Origin: Nostocales cyanobacterium | Lineage (GTDB): Bacteria > Cyanobacteriota > Cyanobacteriia > Cyanobacteriales > Nostocaceae | Assembly (NCBI GenBank): GCA_004293145.1 | Contig: RDYJ01000012.1 | Coordinates: forward strand, 1 to 46,482 | Direction: 5' to 3' | Length of the DNA: 46,482 nt | Shown here: positions 1 to 7,972 of the stretch, in pieces | Layout: each line of letters begins with the position of its first letter | How positions within the stretch are numbered: the first letter of the stretch is position 1 | Position numbers and translations under genes: made by a program | The notes under the pieces: generated by a model | What the model was told of the DNA's origin: nothing | Database searches by the model: none | The model's input: only the letters and a program-made list of their open reading frames with translations

Positions 1-1
1 T

Positions 2-337
2 GCTTTTACTTCTCCTCGTCCTATACATCCTTTTGTACCGAGATGTATTACTGTACGGGAAGCAGCGCGTTTACATTCTTATCCTGACTGGTTTAGATTT
101 CATCCCACAAAATGGCATGGTTTTAGACAAATTGGTAATTCTGTTCCTCCACTGTTAGCACAAGCTGTAGCAGCAGAAATTATTAAGGTTTTAAATGTGG
201 AACTTGAACAACCCACAGGTGTTAAAATTTTGGATGAACTTAGTTTACTAACACTTGATATGTCAGACGCGGCTAAATATTTTGGAGTGAACCCTCATGT
301 TATAGAACCTAGAACTAGAAAATCAAGTATTAAATAA
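2..337 (+). CDS. C5 cytosine DNA methyltransferase, 3' end only
   Basis: The window opens inside this gene; 111 C-terminal residues and the stop are visible, and it is missing from the ORF track because it has no start here. The reading frame gives VREAARLHSYPDW, then the motif X signature FRQIGNSVPPLLAQ, which in C5 cytosine methyltransferases rebuilds the AdoMet pocket together with motif I. About 40 residues follow motif X as a tail (ending TRKSSIK) with no domain I recognise. The catalytic Pro-Cys motif, the target recognition domain and hence the sequence specificity lie upstream of the window. The gene ends 31 bases before a PD-(D/E)XK-like endonuclease gene on the same strand, so this is probably the modification half of a type II system. 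Family assignment is firm; the role in a restriction pair is inferred from position. Confidence 0.88.
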   Translation, partial: AFTSPRPIHPFVPRCITVREAARLHSYPDWFRFHPTKWHGFRQIGNSVPPLLAQAVAAEIIKVLNVELEQPTGVKILDELSLLTLDMSDAAKYFGVNPHVIEPRTRKSSIK

Positions 338-368
338 CAAAATAATAAAGTTCAACAGGTAAGCACTA

Positions 369-1160
369 ATGAGTCAACAAGGAAGATATAATTTAATTGC
401 TACTGGTATTTTTAACCGTTATTATCAGCCCGGAGTAGACAATTTTGTATTTAATCGTCAGGAAATTATAGAGATTGCAAAAGAATTGGGTGTTGTTCCT
501 CCTAAAAATCTTGGAGACTTGATTTATTTTTTCCGCTATAGACAACCGCTTCCCCAAAGCATAACTGATACAGCACCTACAGGATTGGAATGGATTATTG
601 AGTCTCAAGGTAGAAGTATTTACTGTTTTCGTCTTGTAACTATGAATCGAATTAATCCTAATATTAACTTAATTCAAATCAAAATTCCTGATGCAACACC
701 TGAAATTATTAATAAATATACATCAGGTGATGAGCAGGCACTTTTAACTAAAATACGTTACAATCGCTTAATTGATATATTTTTGGGTATTACAGCATAT
801 TCTTTACAAAATCATTTAAGAACTACAGTGACAGGAATTGGTCAGATAGAAGTAGATGAAATTTATGTAGCCATAAACACTAATGGTCAGCAGTTTATAA
901 TACCTGTACAAGCGAAGGCAGGTAATGATCAGCTTGGTGTTGTTCAGACAAAAAATGATATTGCTTATTGTAATGAAAAATTTCCTGAATTAATTTGCCG
1001 TGCTGTATCAGCACAATTTATGGAAAAAAATATAATTGCTATGTTTGAACTAGCAATAGAAGAGGGTCAAGTTAAAATTGTCCAAGAAAAGCATTATAAA
1101 CTTGTACCAGCAGATCAAATTTCTGAAAACGATTTGCAAAATTACAGGAATTATACATAG
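369..1160 (+). CDS. Probable type II restriction endonuclease (PD-(D/E)XK-like)
   Basis: 263 residues, directly downstream of a C5 methyltransferase. Residues 20-80 form a conserved-looking N-terminal block (AKELGVVPPKNLGDLIYFFRYR). The candidate nuclease core is at 160-185: E161-V-D163-E164, a beta strand, then VQAK with Gln181 and Lys183. This matches the D...(E/Q)xK layout of PD-(D/E)XK enzymes, with Gln where Glu or Asp is usual. I recall proteins of this type annotated simply as 'endonuclease' beside cytosine methyltransferases, but I cannot name a characterised relative or a recognition site. It would cut unmethylated DNA at the site protected by its neighbour. The gene is AT-rich like the methyltransferase tail, suggesting joint transfer. 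Start: the ATG at 369 is the first in the frame; no strong ribosome-binding site is visible. Confidence 0.68.
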   Translation: MSQQGRYNLIATGIFNRYYQPGVDNFVFNRQEIIEIAKELGVVPPKNLGDLIYFFRYRQPLPQSITDTAPTGLEWIIESQGRSIYCFRLVTMNRINPNINLIQIKIPDATPEIINKYTSGDEQALLTKIRYNRLIDIFLGITAYSLQNHLRTTVTGIGQIEVDEIYVAINTNGQQFIIPVQAKAGNDQLGVVQTKNDIAYCNEKFPELICRAVSAQFMEKNIIAMFELAIEEGQVKIVQEKHYKLVPADQISENDLQNYRNYT

Positions 1161-1505
1161 TCTTACATTACTTTTGACATTTAAATAATTATTTCGCTGA
1201 TTAAAAATGAATTAGTGAGTTATAAACCCCAAATTCCCAAAAAAAGAAATCGGGTATATGTTGGCTTATTGAAAAACTAATTTCTCTTTTGTCCAGTTGC
1301 CAAATCATTAGGATTAATATTAATCAAAGGAACAGCACCATTACCACCCATCAAAATCGGGAAACTACCATCCCATTTTTCAATATTGATATAGGTCTTT
1401 TAGCAAAAATTTACATTTACTTGAAAAGTTAGGCTATCTATAGATAAGATACAAAATTATAAAGTAAGAATTTCTGAATCATAAGACTTTCATCACAATT
1501 GAAAT
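1161..1505. other. Intergenic region between endonuclease gene and nfi
   Basis: 345 bases without an intact gene. The only content I can support is the minus-strand SPFH-like gene remnant at 1277-1399. The rest is AT-rich, with no convincing terminator after the endonuclease gene and no clear promoter for nfi. Confidence 0.6.
1277..1399 (-). pseudogene. Orphan C-terminal fragment of an SPFH/prohibitin-like protein
   Basis: On the minus strand about 40 codons read KTYINIEKWDGSFPIL, a Gly/Asn stretch, PLININPNDLATGQ and then TAG. The pattern 'IEKWDG.P....G...P.ININ' resembles the end of cyanobacterial SPFH-domain (prohibitin/HflC-like) membrane proteins, as far as I remember them. The frame is closed by a TAA just upstream at 1400-1402 and no start or SPFH domain follows, so only the last exposed segment of a lost or displaced gene remains. 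It lies between the first restriction system and endonuclease V, as a scar of rearrangement would. It is not in the ORF track because it lacks a start codon. The protein-like reading is clear; the family name is less certain. Confidence 0.55.
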
Positions 1506-2171
1506 ATGCAAATTCAACAAATTCATGCTTGGCCATCGACGGTTGAAGAAGCTACAAATATTCAAGAAAACCTGAGAAATCAAGTTATAATCACAGATCA
1601 ACTCAACACACCCATTCAATATGTTGCCGGTGTGGATATGGGTTTTCTGGAAGATGGTAAAATGAGCCGTGCAGCGGTAGCAGTGCTGAGTTTTCCTGAT
1701 TTGCAAGTTGTAGAAACCAGCCTAGCATACCGTCCTACTTCGTTTCCTTATATACCTGGATTTCTCTCTTTTCGGGAAATACCCGCTATTCTTGATGCCT
1801 TAGAAAAAATTAAAACTATACCTGATATAATTTTGTGTGATGGTCAAGGAATTGCTCATCCTCGCAGATTAGGGATAGCTTGCCATTTAGGTGTTCTAGT
1901 AGATATACCAACAATAGGTGTAGCAAAATCTCTACTTATTGGCAAACATGGAGAATTACCAGACGCAAGAGGTAGCTGGCAACCATTAATACATAAAAAT
2001 GAAACAGTTGGCGCTGTTTTACGGAGTCGTAGCGGAGTCAAACCTTTATATATTTCCAGTGGTCATCGCATTAGCTTACCAACCGCAATTGACTATGTAT
2101 TACGCTGCACACCAAAATATCGTTTGCCAGAAACTACACGCATTGCTGATAAACTAGCATCTGACAGATAA
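1506..2171 (+). CDS. nfi: Endonuclease V (deoxyinosine 3' endonuclease)
   Basis: 221 residues, the usual length. The enzyme nicks DNA at the second phosphodiester bond 3' of deoxyinosine, starting repair of deaminated adenine (EC 3.1.21.7), in the cytoplasm with Mg2+. The family motifs are all present: YVAGVDMGF with Asp44, Glu91 in FREIPAIL, LCDGQGIAHPRRLG with Asp112 and His118, and GVAKSLL with Lys141. These correspond to the catalytic Asp/Glu/Asp and the His/Lys of characterised EndoV. The Pro-Tyr-Ile-Pro-Gly wedge (PYIPGFLSFRE, about 81-91) that senses the lesion is intact. It stands alone on the plus strand; the preceding 345 bases carry only a gene fragment, so it probably has its own promoter. 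A full-length active enzyme is expected. Confidence 0.96.
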   Translation: MQIQQIHAWPSTVEEATNIQENLRNQVIITDQLNTPIQYVAGVDMGFLEDGKMSRAAVAVLSFPDLQVVETSLAYRPTSFPYIPGFLSFREIPAILDALEKIKTIPDIILCDGQGIAHPRRLGIACHLGVLVDIPTIGVAKSLLIGKHGELPDARGSWQPLIHKNETVGAVLRSRSGVKPLYISSGHRISLPTAIDYVLRCTPKYRLPETTRIADKLASDR

Positions 2172-2298
2172 AGGGTAGATTTTGCAGATAATTACCTTGA
2201 AAGTTTAATTTTCCAGACTTGCTAAATACCTATTAATCATGTTAGGAATGCCACAGCATAAAGTTGAATTAATTAAATATTAAAGTTATCTAAACACA

Positions 2299-2844
2299 AT
2301 GAACGCACTAACTTTACAGTGGCATGAAGCTGGTATAAATAGAGCTAAACAAATTTATGCACAACAACTCAGCAAAAATATTGGTACTTGCCGCATTGGT
2401 CGTGATCCAGTACGGTGTGATATTGTTTTAACCCACCCAACAGTATCTGGGTTACACATTGAAATATTTTTTGATCCTCAAAAGCAATGTTTTTATCTTA
2501 GAAATTTACGCGAACCAAACCCCCCGCAAGTAGATGGTAAACCACTGCTTAAAGGGGAAATACCTTTAAGTGAAGGGAGCATTATTTATTTAGGACAGCA
2601 ACTACTCCAAGTTACTGCCATTTCTATTGATAGCATTCCTGCGACAATCATAGTTCAACCACAGGTACAACCAGTACATCACCACCATATCAAGTTACAG
2701 CCAACACAACCAAATCCGGTTTATGGTTTAGAGTGTTCCAAATGTCATAAAATTTCTCCACCGGAAAACCTGCAAATAGGTTGTCCTTGGTGTGGTACAT
2801 CTCTAGCTGCTGCTGTCAGTGTACTTGTAGCACCAAGTCATTAG
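2299..2844 (+). CDS. FHA domain protein with C-terminal zinc ribbon
   Basis: 181 residues. Residues about 25-108 form a forkhead-associated domain, which binds phosphothreonine peptides: GRDPVRCDIVL gives the conserved Gly34-Arg35, and TVSGLHIEI the Ser-x-x-His strand (His53), followed by PPQVDGKPL in the usual 'xxNG' position (Asp-Gly here). A His/Pro-rich linker with four histidines (127-130) leads to a zinc ribbon with Cys146-x-x-Cys149 and Cys162-x-x-Cys165, then a hydrophobic tail (AAAVSVLVAPS). No signal peptide, so likely cytoplasmic. The next gene on the same strand is also FHA-containing, suggesting a common Ser/Thr-kinase-linked pathway, though no kinase is in the window. The function is not known to me; the domain calls are secure. 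Confidence 0.85.
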   Translation: MNALTLQWHEAGINRAKQIYAQQLSKNIGTCRIGRDPVRCDIVLTHPTVSGLHIEIFFDPQKQCFYLRNLREPNPPQVDGKPLLKGEIPLSEGSIIYLGQQLLQVTAISIDSIPATIIVQPQVQPVHHHHIKLQPTQPNPVYGLECSKCHKISPPENLQIGCPWCGTSLAAAVSVLVAPSH

Positions 2845-2864
2845 GTGACAGGTAACAGGTGACA
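2844..2864. repeat. Heptamer repeat GGTRACA, three units
   Basis: GGTGACA-GGTAACA-GGTGACA begins on the last base of the stop codon of the FHA/zinc-ribbon gene. It is the first of three different heptamer arrays packed into the 160-base gap before the next FHA gene, typical of Nostocales short tandemly repeated repetitive (STRR) sequences. Confidence 0.8.
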
Positions 2865-2876
2865 GTTCACAGCGAA

Positions 2877-2901
2877 TAGGGATTAGGGATTAGGGATTAG
2901 G
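2877..2901. repeat. Heptamer repeat TAGGGAT, 3.5 units
   Basis: Perfect tandem TAGGGAT units. The repeat has a different unit from the arrays on either side of it, so it did not arise by expansion of one founder. Confidence 0.85.
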
Positions 2902-2919
2902 AAGATGGAGAGAAGAATT

Positions 2920-3013
2920 AATGAACAATGAAGAATGAACAATGAACAATGACCAATGACCAATGACCAATGACCAATGACTAATGACCAATGACTAATG
3001 ACTAATGACTAAT
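2920..3013. repeat. Heptamer repeat AATGAMY array overlapping a start codon
   Basis: About thirteen tandem or near-tandem heptamers (AATGAAC, AATGACC, AATGACT) run into the coding start of the FHA-flavoprotein gene. Each TAATGAC unit overlaps a stop (TAA, TGA) with a start (ATG). The last ATG of the array, at 3005, is the only plausible start of the downstream gene. Confidence 0.88.
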
Positions 3014-4972
3014 TTACAAATTCAATTAAGTTGGGAAGAAACCGCTACCGGAGAACGAAGAGAACCTAAGCTAAATGTTCCTATTGCTTTTGGTAGAGAA
3101 TTTGCGAAGTTACCGACAGAGATTAGGGGTCAACGAGTTTCGCGGATACTGCTAAATAGTAATGAAGTTTCTCGCTATCATGCTTTAATTGACTGGGAAC
3201 AAGATTGGGAACAAAATAATTTTGTAGTTATTGACCAAAACAGTGTTAATGGGATTTTAGTTAATGGTCAAAGTCAAACGCGCTGTCAGTTAGCTAATGG
3301 GGATACTTTGCAAATTGGTCCTTATCTAATAACGGTAACATTTGGTCTTAATGCTACTACTGTAACTCCTAATAATCCTTCGACAATTCAATTTAATCCT
3401 CATCCTAATGTTCCAGATCCTAATATATCTCCAGTCCGTCCTATTACACCTTTAGGAAGTAATTTTCCCCCTCCAGAATTTCAGAATCACAAAATTGATT
3501 TACAGGCTATTCATGCTACTGGTTTACCTGTTGATGAATGTGATTATTTAGCAGTTGGGGGTGGTTTAGGTAGTTTTATATGGGTTGATTTATTAAGAAT
3601 TAGTGGTGTTAAATCTGAGAAAATTATTGCTGTGGGACTAGAAGCAGAACCTTATGCAAGATATAAGCGTTTGTGTTTAAATTCTCAAATTCCTTTACAT
3701 GAAAGATTGCGTTCTAATTCTGATTCTTGTCCTGATAATATTTGGGGTTGGCCTAGTTATGCTTTGAGAGAATCTTGGCATGATTTAACTAAAGGTAAGA
3801 TAAATTCAGCATTTAAATATTTATGGCAAGTTTTTAATGAACCAACTTTTGCAGAAACCTATACTCCCCGTGCTGGAAATGTTTTTGATTCTATAAATAG
3901 GGAAACTAAGCGTATTGGTTGGAATCAAATTTATCGTTATGGAAGAGTTAGATCAATTAGAAAAACTGAAGATGGTAGATATTGTGTTGCTTATTCTCGT
4001 AGTCCGGGAAATTATGCTTTTTTAGTTTGTCGTTATTTACATTTAGCTACGGGATATCCTGCTATTCAGTTTCTGCCAGATTTACAAGCTTATCGGGAAA
4101 AATATCAAGATTTTAAATCGGTTGTCAATGCTTATGAAGACCATAATCATGTATATGAACAGTTAGAAAAACAAGGTGGTGCTGTTTTAATTAGAGGACG
4201 GGGTATTGTAGCTTCACGGATTTTACAACGCATTTATGAAGCGAGAAAACAAAATCGTAATATTACAGTTTTACATTTAATGCGATCGCCTAAACCCCAA
4301 GGTAACAAATTTCAAAAGGCACAGCGTATTGTTAAAAATCACTACGAGTTTCAACCTTTTAACTGGCCTAAAGCTTGTTGGGGTGGTGAACTACGAGAAA
4401 TGTTAGAAAAAGCCACCCCGGAAGAACGTCAGCGTTTTTTAGCAGATTGGGGTGGAACTACTACCGCAGATCGTACAGACTGGCAACGCATCACTGAAAA
4501 TGGTATTAAAGAAGGTTGGTATCAAATTACTTTTGGTCAAGTTGTCGCTGTAGAAAAGGATGCCCAAAACCACACTATTACCCACATTCAAGAAAAAGGT
4601 TTTGGGGAAATGAAACTAACTGCTGATTTTATTATTGATGCTACCGGACTTGATGCCAAAGTCAAGGCTAATCCTTTGTTAGACGATTTAGTAACACATT
4701 ATAATTTACCTTTAAATCATCTAGAAAGATTAGTAGTAGCAAACAATTTTGAATTAGTTGAAATGCGTAACACCAAAGGTCAAATGTATGTAGCGGGGGC
4801 AATAACTTTAGGCGGTCCCTATGCAGCAGTTGATAGTTTTTTGGGTTTGCAATATGCATCTGTAGTTGCTGTTGATGGGCTATATAATGCTCGTGCGTCG
4901 GGAGTTGGACGCTTGAACACTTTTAGCTCTTTAAATCAATGGATAAAATGGGTTTTCAATCAGTCACCGTAA
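3005..4972 (+). CDS. FHA domain fused to an FAD/NAD(P)-binding flavoprotein
   Basis: 655 residues in two parts. Residues about 25-112 are an FHA domain (Gly30-Arg31, SRYH at 56-59, SVNGILVNG at 80-88), expected to bind phosphothreonine. A Pro/Asn-rich linker (115-160) leads to a flavoprotein from about 178: CDYLAVGGGLGSF is the dinucleotide-binding fold, HLATGYPA (346-353) the first ATG hinge, AVLIRGRGIVASRIL (393-407) a second Rossmann nucleotide site, DFIIDATGLDA the second ATG hinge, and MYVAGAI followed by GGPYAAVDSFLGLQYA the C-terminal FAD-contacting segment. The order resembles class B monooxygenase or N-hydroxylase-type enzymes, but the substrate is unknown to me. The start lies inside a heptamer array with no Shine-Dalgarno sequence; an in-frame stop just upstream excludes earlier starts. 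The preceding gene also carries an FHA domain, and the two may act together. Confidence 0.8.
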   Translation: MTNLQIQLSWEETATGERREPKLNVPIAFGREFAKLPTEIRGQRVSRILLNSNEVSRYHALIDWEQDWEQNNFVVIDQNSVNGILVNGQSQTRCQLANGDTLQIGPYLITVTFGLNATTVTPNNPSTIQFNPHPNVPDPNISPVRPITPLGSNFPPPEFQNHKIDLQAIHATGLPVDECDYLAVGGGLGSFIWVDLLRISGVKSEKIIAVGLEAEPYARYKRLCLNSQIPLHERLRSNSDSCPDNIWGWPSYALRESWHDLTKGKINSAFKYLWQVFNEPTFAETYTPRAGNVFDSINRETKRIGWNQIYRYGRVRSIRKTEDGRYCVAYSRSPGNYAFLVCRYLHLATGYPAIQFLPDLQAYREKYQDFKSVVNAYEDHNHVYEQLEKQGGAVLIRGRGIVASRILQRIYEARKQNRNITVLHLMRSPKPQGNKFQKAQRIVKNHYEFQPFNWPKACWGGELREMLEKATPEERQRFLADWGGTTTADRTDWQRITENGIKEGWYQITFGQVVAVEKDAQNHTITHIQEKGFGEMKLTADFIIDATGLDAKVKANPLLDDLVTHYNLPLNHLERLVVANNFELVEMRNTKGQMYVAGAITLGGPYAAVDSFLGLQYASVVAVDGLYNARASGVGRLNTFSSLNQWIKWVFNQSP

Positions 4973-5044
4973 TTCGTAATTCATACTTCGTAATTATCAA
5001 TGAATGATCAATTATCAATTACTACCCAGTTCCCAGTCCCCAAT

Positions 5045-6244
5045 TTACTCTACTGCTAATCGGAAAGCAGGATAGGGGAAAAGAGTTTTAAATCCTGCCA
5101 ATCGGTCTTTTAATGCCTCTGAAGAATTGTTCCAAAGAGTTTCATAATAAAAGAAAACTACCCCTAATCCTCGCTGTTGTGCTGCTCTTACTTGAGTTTT
5201 AATCTGTCGTATTGGTACTGGGCTAGTTCTTAATCCTGCCATTATTCCTACTCCAGTGGGAATAATTTGTTGTACTTCTTGCATTTCTGGACGGGAAATT
5301 TTAGCGTTAAAACTTTCTAGATTTGAGCGATAAACTTGTACAACTAACTCATCCACTATGTTTAGTTTGACCCAATTTAGCCAGTCTTGCAGTTGCAGTT
5401 TGTAAGCAAAATCGTAGTAATTAGGTGAAACTGAAAAAATTGCTTTTGGTTTTATTTGCTTAATTCTTTGATTAAGTCTAACCATGAAATCTGTGATTTT
5501 ATCTGCCCTCCATTTTACCCATTGTGGATCTTGAGAATCTGCTGGGGGATTTTTTTTCGTTTCTTGGCGATATAAGCCAATTGTATATTTATCGTAACCA
5601 AATTCATGGGGTAAACTTGTATGATCATCAAACTGGATGCCATCAATATCATAGTTGTTGGCTAGTTCGACAAGCAGGTCAGTAATAAATTTTTGTACTT
5701 CTGGATGGAAAGGATTTAACCATACGACTTCACCAGCAGCACTAATAGAAGTTTGACTACCGTTGCGTTTTTGTGTTAACCATTCCGGTTTATTTAATGC
5801 TAGTTCCGAAGTTGGAGGAGCCATAAAACCAAATTCAAACCAAGGAACTGCAAGTAAATTTTGACGATGGGCTTGATTAATCACGTCAGCAAGAATATCA
5901 TGGCCATCTGAACCACGAAATACAAAAGGTTGAATGTCTAAACGTTTAGCTACATTACTGGGATACATGACATACCCAGAATTCCAAACTACAGGATAAA
6001 TAGTATTGAAGTTTAGTTTTCGCAGTTGGGTAACAGCTTCCTGAACTTTGGTACGATCTTTGAAGATGTTAAGATCATTATTAGTAATCCACACACCGCG
6101 AATTTCTTGCCGTGGTATTTGTGCGTTGACGGGTGTAAAACTTTTTGCTAATAAAACTGTGGAAAAAGAAACTAAAAACAACATCAAAAACAGATTTTTA
6201 AATAATTGTTGATGCCAACCTGAAGAAAAAAAAATGAATTTCAT
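5045..6244 (-). CDS. Secreted GH10-like glycosyl hydrolase (GHL10/DUF187 type)
   Basis: An alpha/beta-barrel hydrolase of the family usually annotated 'family 10 glycosylhydrolase' (GHL10). After the signal region it reads EIRGVWITNNDLNIF, FNTIYPVVWNSGYVMYPS, LLAVPWFEFGFMAPP, VVWLNPFHPEVQKF and YDIDGIQFDDH, the conserved barrel strands of this family. It is assumed to act on an extracellular or periplasmic glycan; no substrate can be read. The ORF is open from 6328 (427 residues), but I place the start at the ATG at 6244, giving MKFIFFSSG, a hydrophobic stretch LFLMLFLVSFSTVLLA and a plausible cleavage after VNA (399 residues). Neither start has a good ribosome-binding site. The gene is tail-to-tail with the FHA-flavoprotein gene and divergent from the SGNH hydrolase. 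Confidence 0.82.
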   Translation of the reverse strand: MKFIFFSSGWHQQLFKNLFLMLFLVSFSTVLLAKSFTPVNAQIPRQEIRGVWITNNDLNIFKDRTKVQEAVTQLRKLNFNTIYPVVWNSGYVMYPSNVAKRLDIQPFVFRGSDGHDILADVINQAHRQNLLAVPWFEFGFMAPPTSELALNKPEWLTQKRNGSQTSISAAGEVVWLNPFHPEVQKFITDLLVELANNYDIDGIQFDDHTSLPHEFGYDKYTIGLYRQETKKNPPADSQDPQWVKWRADKITDFMVRLNQRIKQIKPKAIFSVSPNYYDFAYKLQLQDWLNWVKLNIVDELVVQVYRSNLESFNAKISRPEMQEVQQIIPTGVGIMAGLRTSPVPIRQIKTQVRAAQQRGLGVVFFYYETLWNNSSEALKDRLAGFKTLFPYPAFRLAVE

Positions 6245-6684
6245 TCTTTGGTAAGATTTATTGATTAAGCATTTATACAGCCGCATCATATTGTCATGGA
6301 ATCTACGAGTCATATTGTCTAAGTGCATTAGTAACTATGAGTTGTTAGTTTTTAAGTCAATGCGGCACATTGCATTTTTATGAAGAAAGTGATGACGCTG
6401 ATTGAGTACAATGATAATTATTGACGTAGACACTTAAAAATAGTGCCTGTTGAGAATATTTTTTTGTTTACAGTTACATAAAAAAATTTTCATAAGGTTT
6501 GTGTATCAAAATCATCCAAAGTTCATATTTCAAAAATACCATCCTCCTGTCAATTTACATTGTTCAATTTTGCCTTGACTGGGAGAAAGTCAGGATTTTT
6601 CGCAAAAAAGATAAAAAAGATACCATAGAATAGGGTAACAATGTATAGAATCTTGTAAGGATATAAATTACACTGCTGTTTAAG
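6245..6684. other. Divergent intergenic region, hydrolase / SGNH hydrolase
   Basis: AT-rich spacer (356 bases if the longer hydrolase start at 6328 is used) between two divergent genes. It should contain both promoters. The best -10-like strings on the plus strand are TATAGAAT and GATATAAAT within 45 bases of the SGNH start, but no matching -35 stands out, so I do not call a promoter. Confidence 0.4.
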
Positions 6685-7413
6685 ATGCAAACTATTAAGC
6701 CTTCCTCCTCAATGCTGTCTGTAGCGCCAAAATTATGCCAGCCTTTAAAAATTGTTGCCTTGGGAGATAGTTTAGTATATGGTTACGGCGATCCAGAAAA
6801 GGGTGGTTGGGTAGAACAACTACGACGTTGGTGGATGTTACCGGATAGTGTGGGTCATGTGCTTTATAATTTGGGCGTGAGAGGCGATCGCACTCAGCAA
6901 GTTTCTCAACGGTTAGAAGTAGAATTTCGTCACCGGGGAGAACTCAGAAACCGTGTACCCGACCTCATCATTTTATCTGTCGGAGTTAACGACACACCCC
7001 GCTTAGGTCGTCCCAACGGCAAAAATTATACAGATTTCACCCAATTTGAATTAGAAATTGCTACATTATTAGACCAGGCACAACTACTTTGTCCTGTGGT
7101 TTTTGTGGGTATGATTCCTGTAGATGAAACCAAAATGCCGTTTCTCGATTGTTTATATTACAATCATGCCGACCAATACCGCTACAAAGAAGCAACCCGT
7201 CAAGCTTGTAACCAAAGACAAATTCCCTATTTAGATATTTTTGACCAATGGATGTCACATAGTGAAAGTTGGAGAAGTGAACGCATCACCGCAGATGGAC
7301 TTCACCCCAATACACTCGGCTATCAAGACTTATTAGAAGCTGTCCTCAACTGGTCTGAACTAGCTAAATATCATTGTCAACTAGATTATCAGCTTAAATT
7401 AGAAAACACTTAA
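6685..7413 (+). CDS. SGNH/GDSL-type lipase or acylhydrolase
   Basis: 242 residues with all four SGNH blocks: block I IVALGDSLVYGYG (nucleophile Ser29), block II NLGVRGDRT (Gly65), block III SVGVNDTPR (Asn102), and block V ADGLHPNTLGY (Asp204 and His207, completing the Ser-Asp-His triad). Such enzymes hydrolyse esters of varied substrates, such as lysophospholipids or acetylated sugars; the substrate cannot be inferred. There is no obvious signal peptide, the first 20 residues being polar to mildly hydrophobic, so a cytoplasmic location is likely. A hairpin 11 bases after the stop may end its transcript. It is followed on the same strand by a small membrane protein gene. Confidence 0.93.
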   Translation: MQTIKPSSSMLSVAPKLCQPLKIVALGDSLVYGYGDPEKGGWVEQLRRWWMLPDSVGHVLYNLGVRGDRTQQVSQRLEVEFRHRGELRNRVPDLIILSVGVNDTPRLGRPNGKNYTDFTQFELEIATLLDQAQLLCPVVFVGMIPVDETKMPFLDCLYYNHADQYRYKEATRQACNQRQIPYLDIFDQWMSHSESWRSERITADGLHPNTLGYQDLLEAVLNWSELAKYHCQLDYQLKLENT

Positions 7414-7423
7414 TATATATAGA

Positions 7424-7449
7424 ACCCTGACTTCTTAAATAAGTCGGGT
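7424..7449 (+). terminator. Intergenic hairpin after the SGNH hydrolase gene
   Basis: ACCCTGACTT and AAGTCGGGT pair around a short AT loop, followed by ATCTATTT. The U-tract is weak. The stem resembles intergenic hairpins at 37959 and 45702 (core GAAGTYRGGGAT), so it may be a dispersed repeat recruited as a terminator. Confidence 0.5.
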
Positions 7450-7521
7450 ATCTATTTCAAATCAACAAATTCATGATTTTATAAAAATTCTGACTCCTGA
7501 CTCCTGAATTCTTGAATTTTT

Positions 7522-7956
7522 ATGACTCCAACTTTATTTGGTCGCTGGCAAACTCGATTATTACTATTAGCAACTGTAGGTTTTTTAGTATCCATACCTT
7601 TTGCTATGGGGTTAATAGGTTCTGGTGCTAATAGCGTTTATTTCTGGATACTTGCTTATGTTGCTATTTTTGGTTTAGGTTGGGATGTTGTTTATAACTA
7701 TCTGCAAAAGTTACGCTGGGATAGGGACTGGCCAGCGGCTTATCAACTTTTCGCAGGTATTTGGGAAATGGTTTTTGTATTTTGTGGAGTGAAGATTTTT
7801 GGTTTTTTACCTATACCTATGCCAAAAGATGAATTATCAATAGGGGCATTTTTTTTACATTATTCTGTAGTTTGGTTGGCGGTTTTTATTAGTTCGCAAA
7901 GTTTAATGAGAATTATTTTTCCTCGGTGGCGTTTTCGCGGTGGACAGTGGTTATAA
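7522..7956 (+). CDS. Conserved small integral membrane protein
   Basis: 144 residues with four likely membrane segments: about 12-31 (LLLLATVGFLVSIPFAMGL), 38-60 (VYFWILAYVAIFGLGWDVVY), 73-97 (YQLFAGIWEMVFVFCGVKIFGF) and 107-132 (GAFFLHYSVVWLAVFISSQSLM). It ends in a basic, aromatic tail (FPRWRFRGGQWL). I recognise no domain; it looks like one of the uncharacterised membrane proteins common in cyanobacteria. It lies 108 bases after the SGNH hydrolase gene on the same strand, too far to assume co-transcription with a hairpin between them. The start ATG at 7522 gives a charged residue-poor N-terminus directly before the first helix. Confidence 0.75.
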   Translation: MTPTLFGRWQTRLLLLATVGFLVSIPFAMGLIGSGANSVYFWILAYVAIFGLGWDVVYNYLQKLRWDRDWPAAYQLFAGIWEMVFVFCGVKIFGFLPIPMPKDELSIGAFFLHYSVVWLAVFISSQSLMRIIFPRWRFRGGQWL

Positions 7957-7972
7957 AAGCTAGATTTTTTTC

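Noticed and set aside
1-1160. Insertion-sequence or transposase origin for the first restriction pair
   Set aside because: No transposase fragment or terminal inverted repeats were seen on either side; only the SPFH-like gene scar hints at rearrangement.
2920-3013. Possible CRISPR array in the repeat-rich gap before the FHA-flavoprotein gene
   Set aside because: Units are contiguous heptamers with no spacers and no cas genes are nearby; these are STRR-type tandem repeats.
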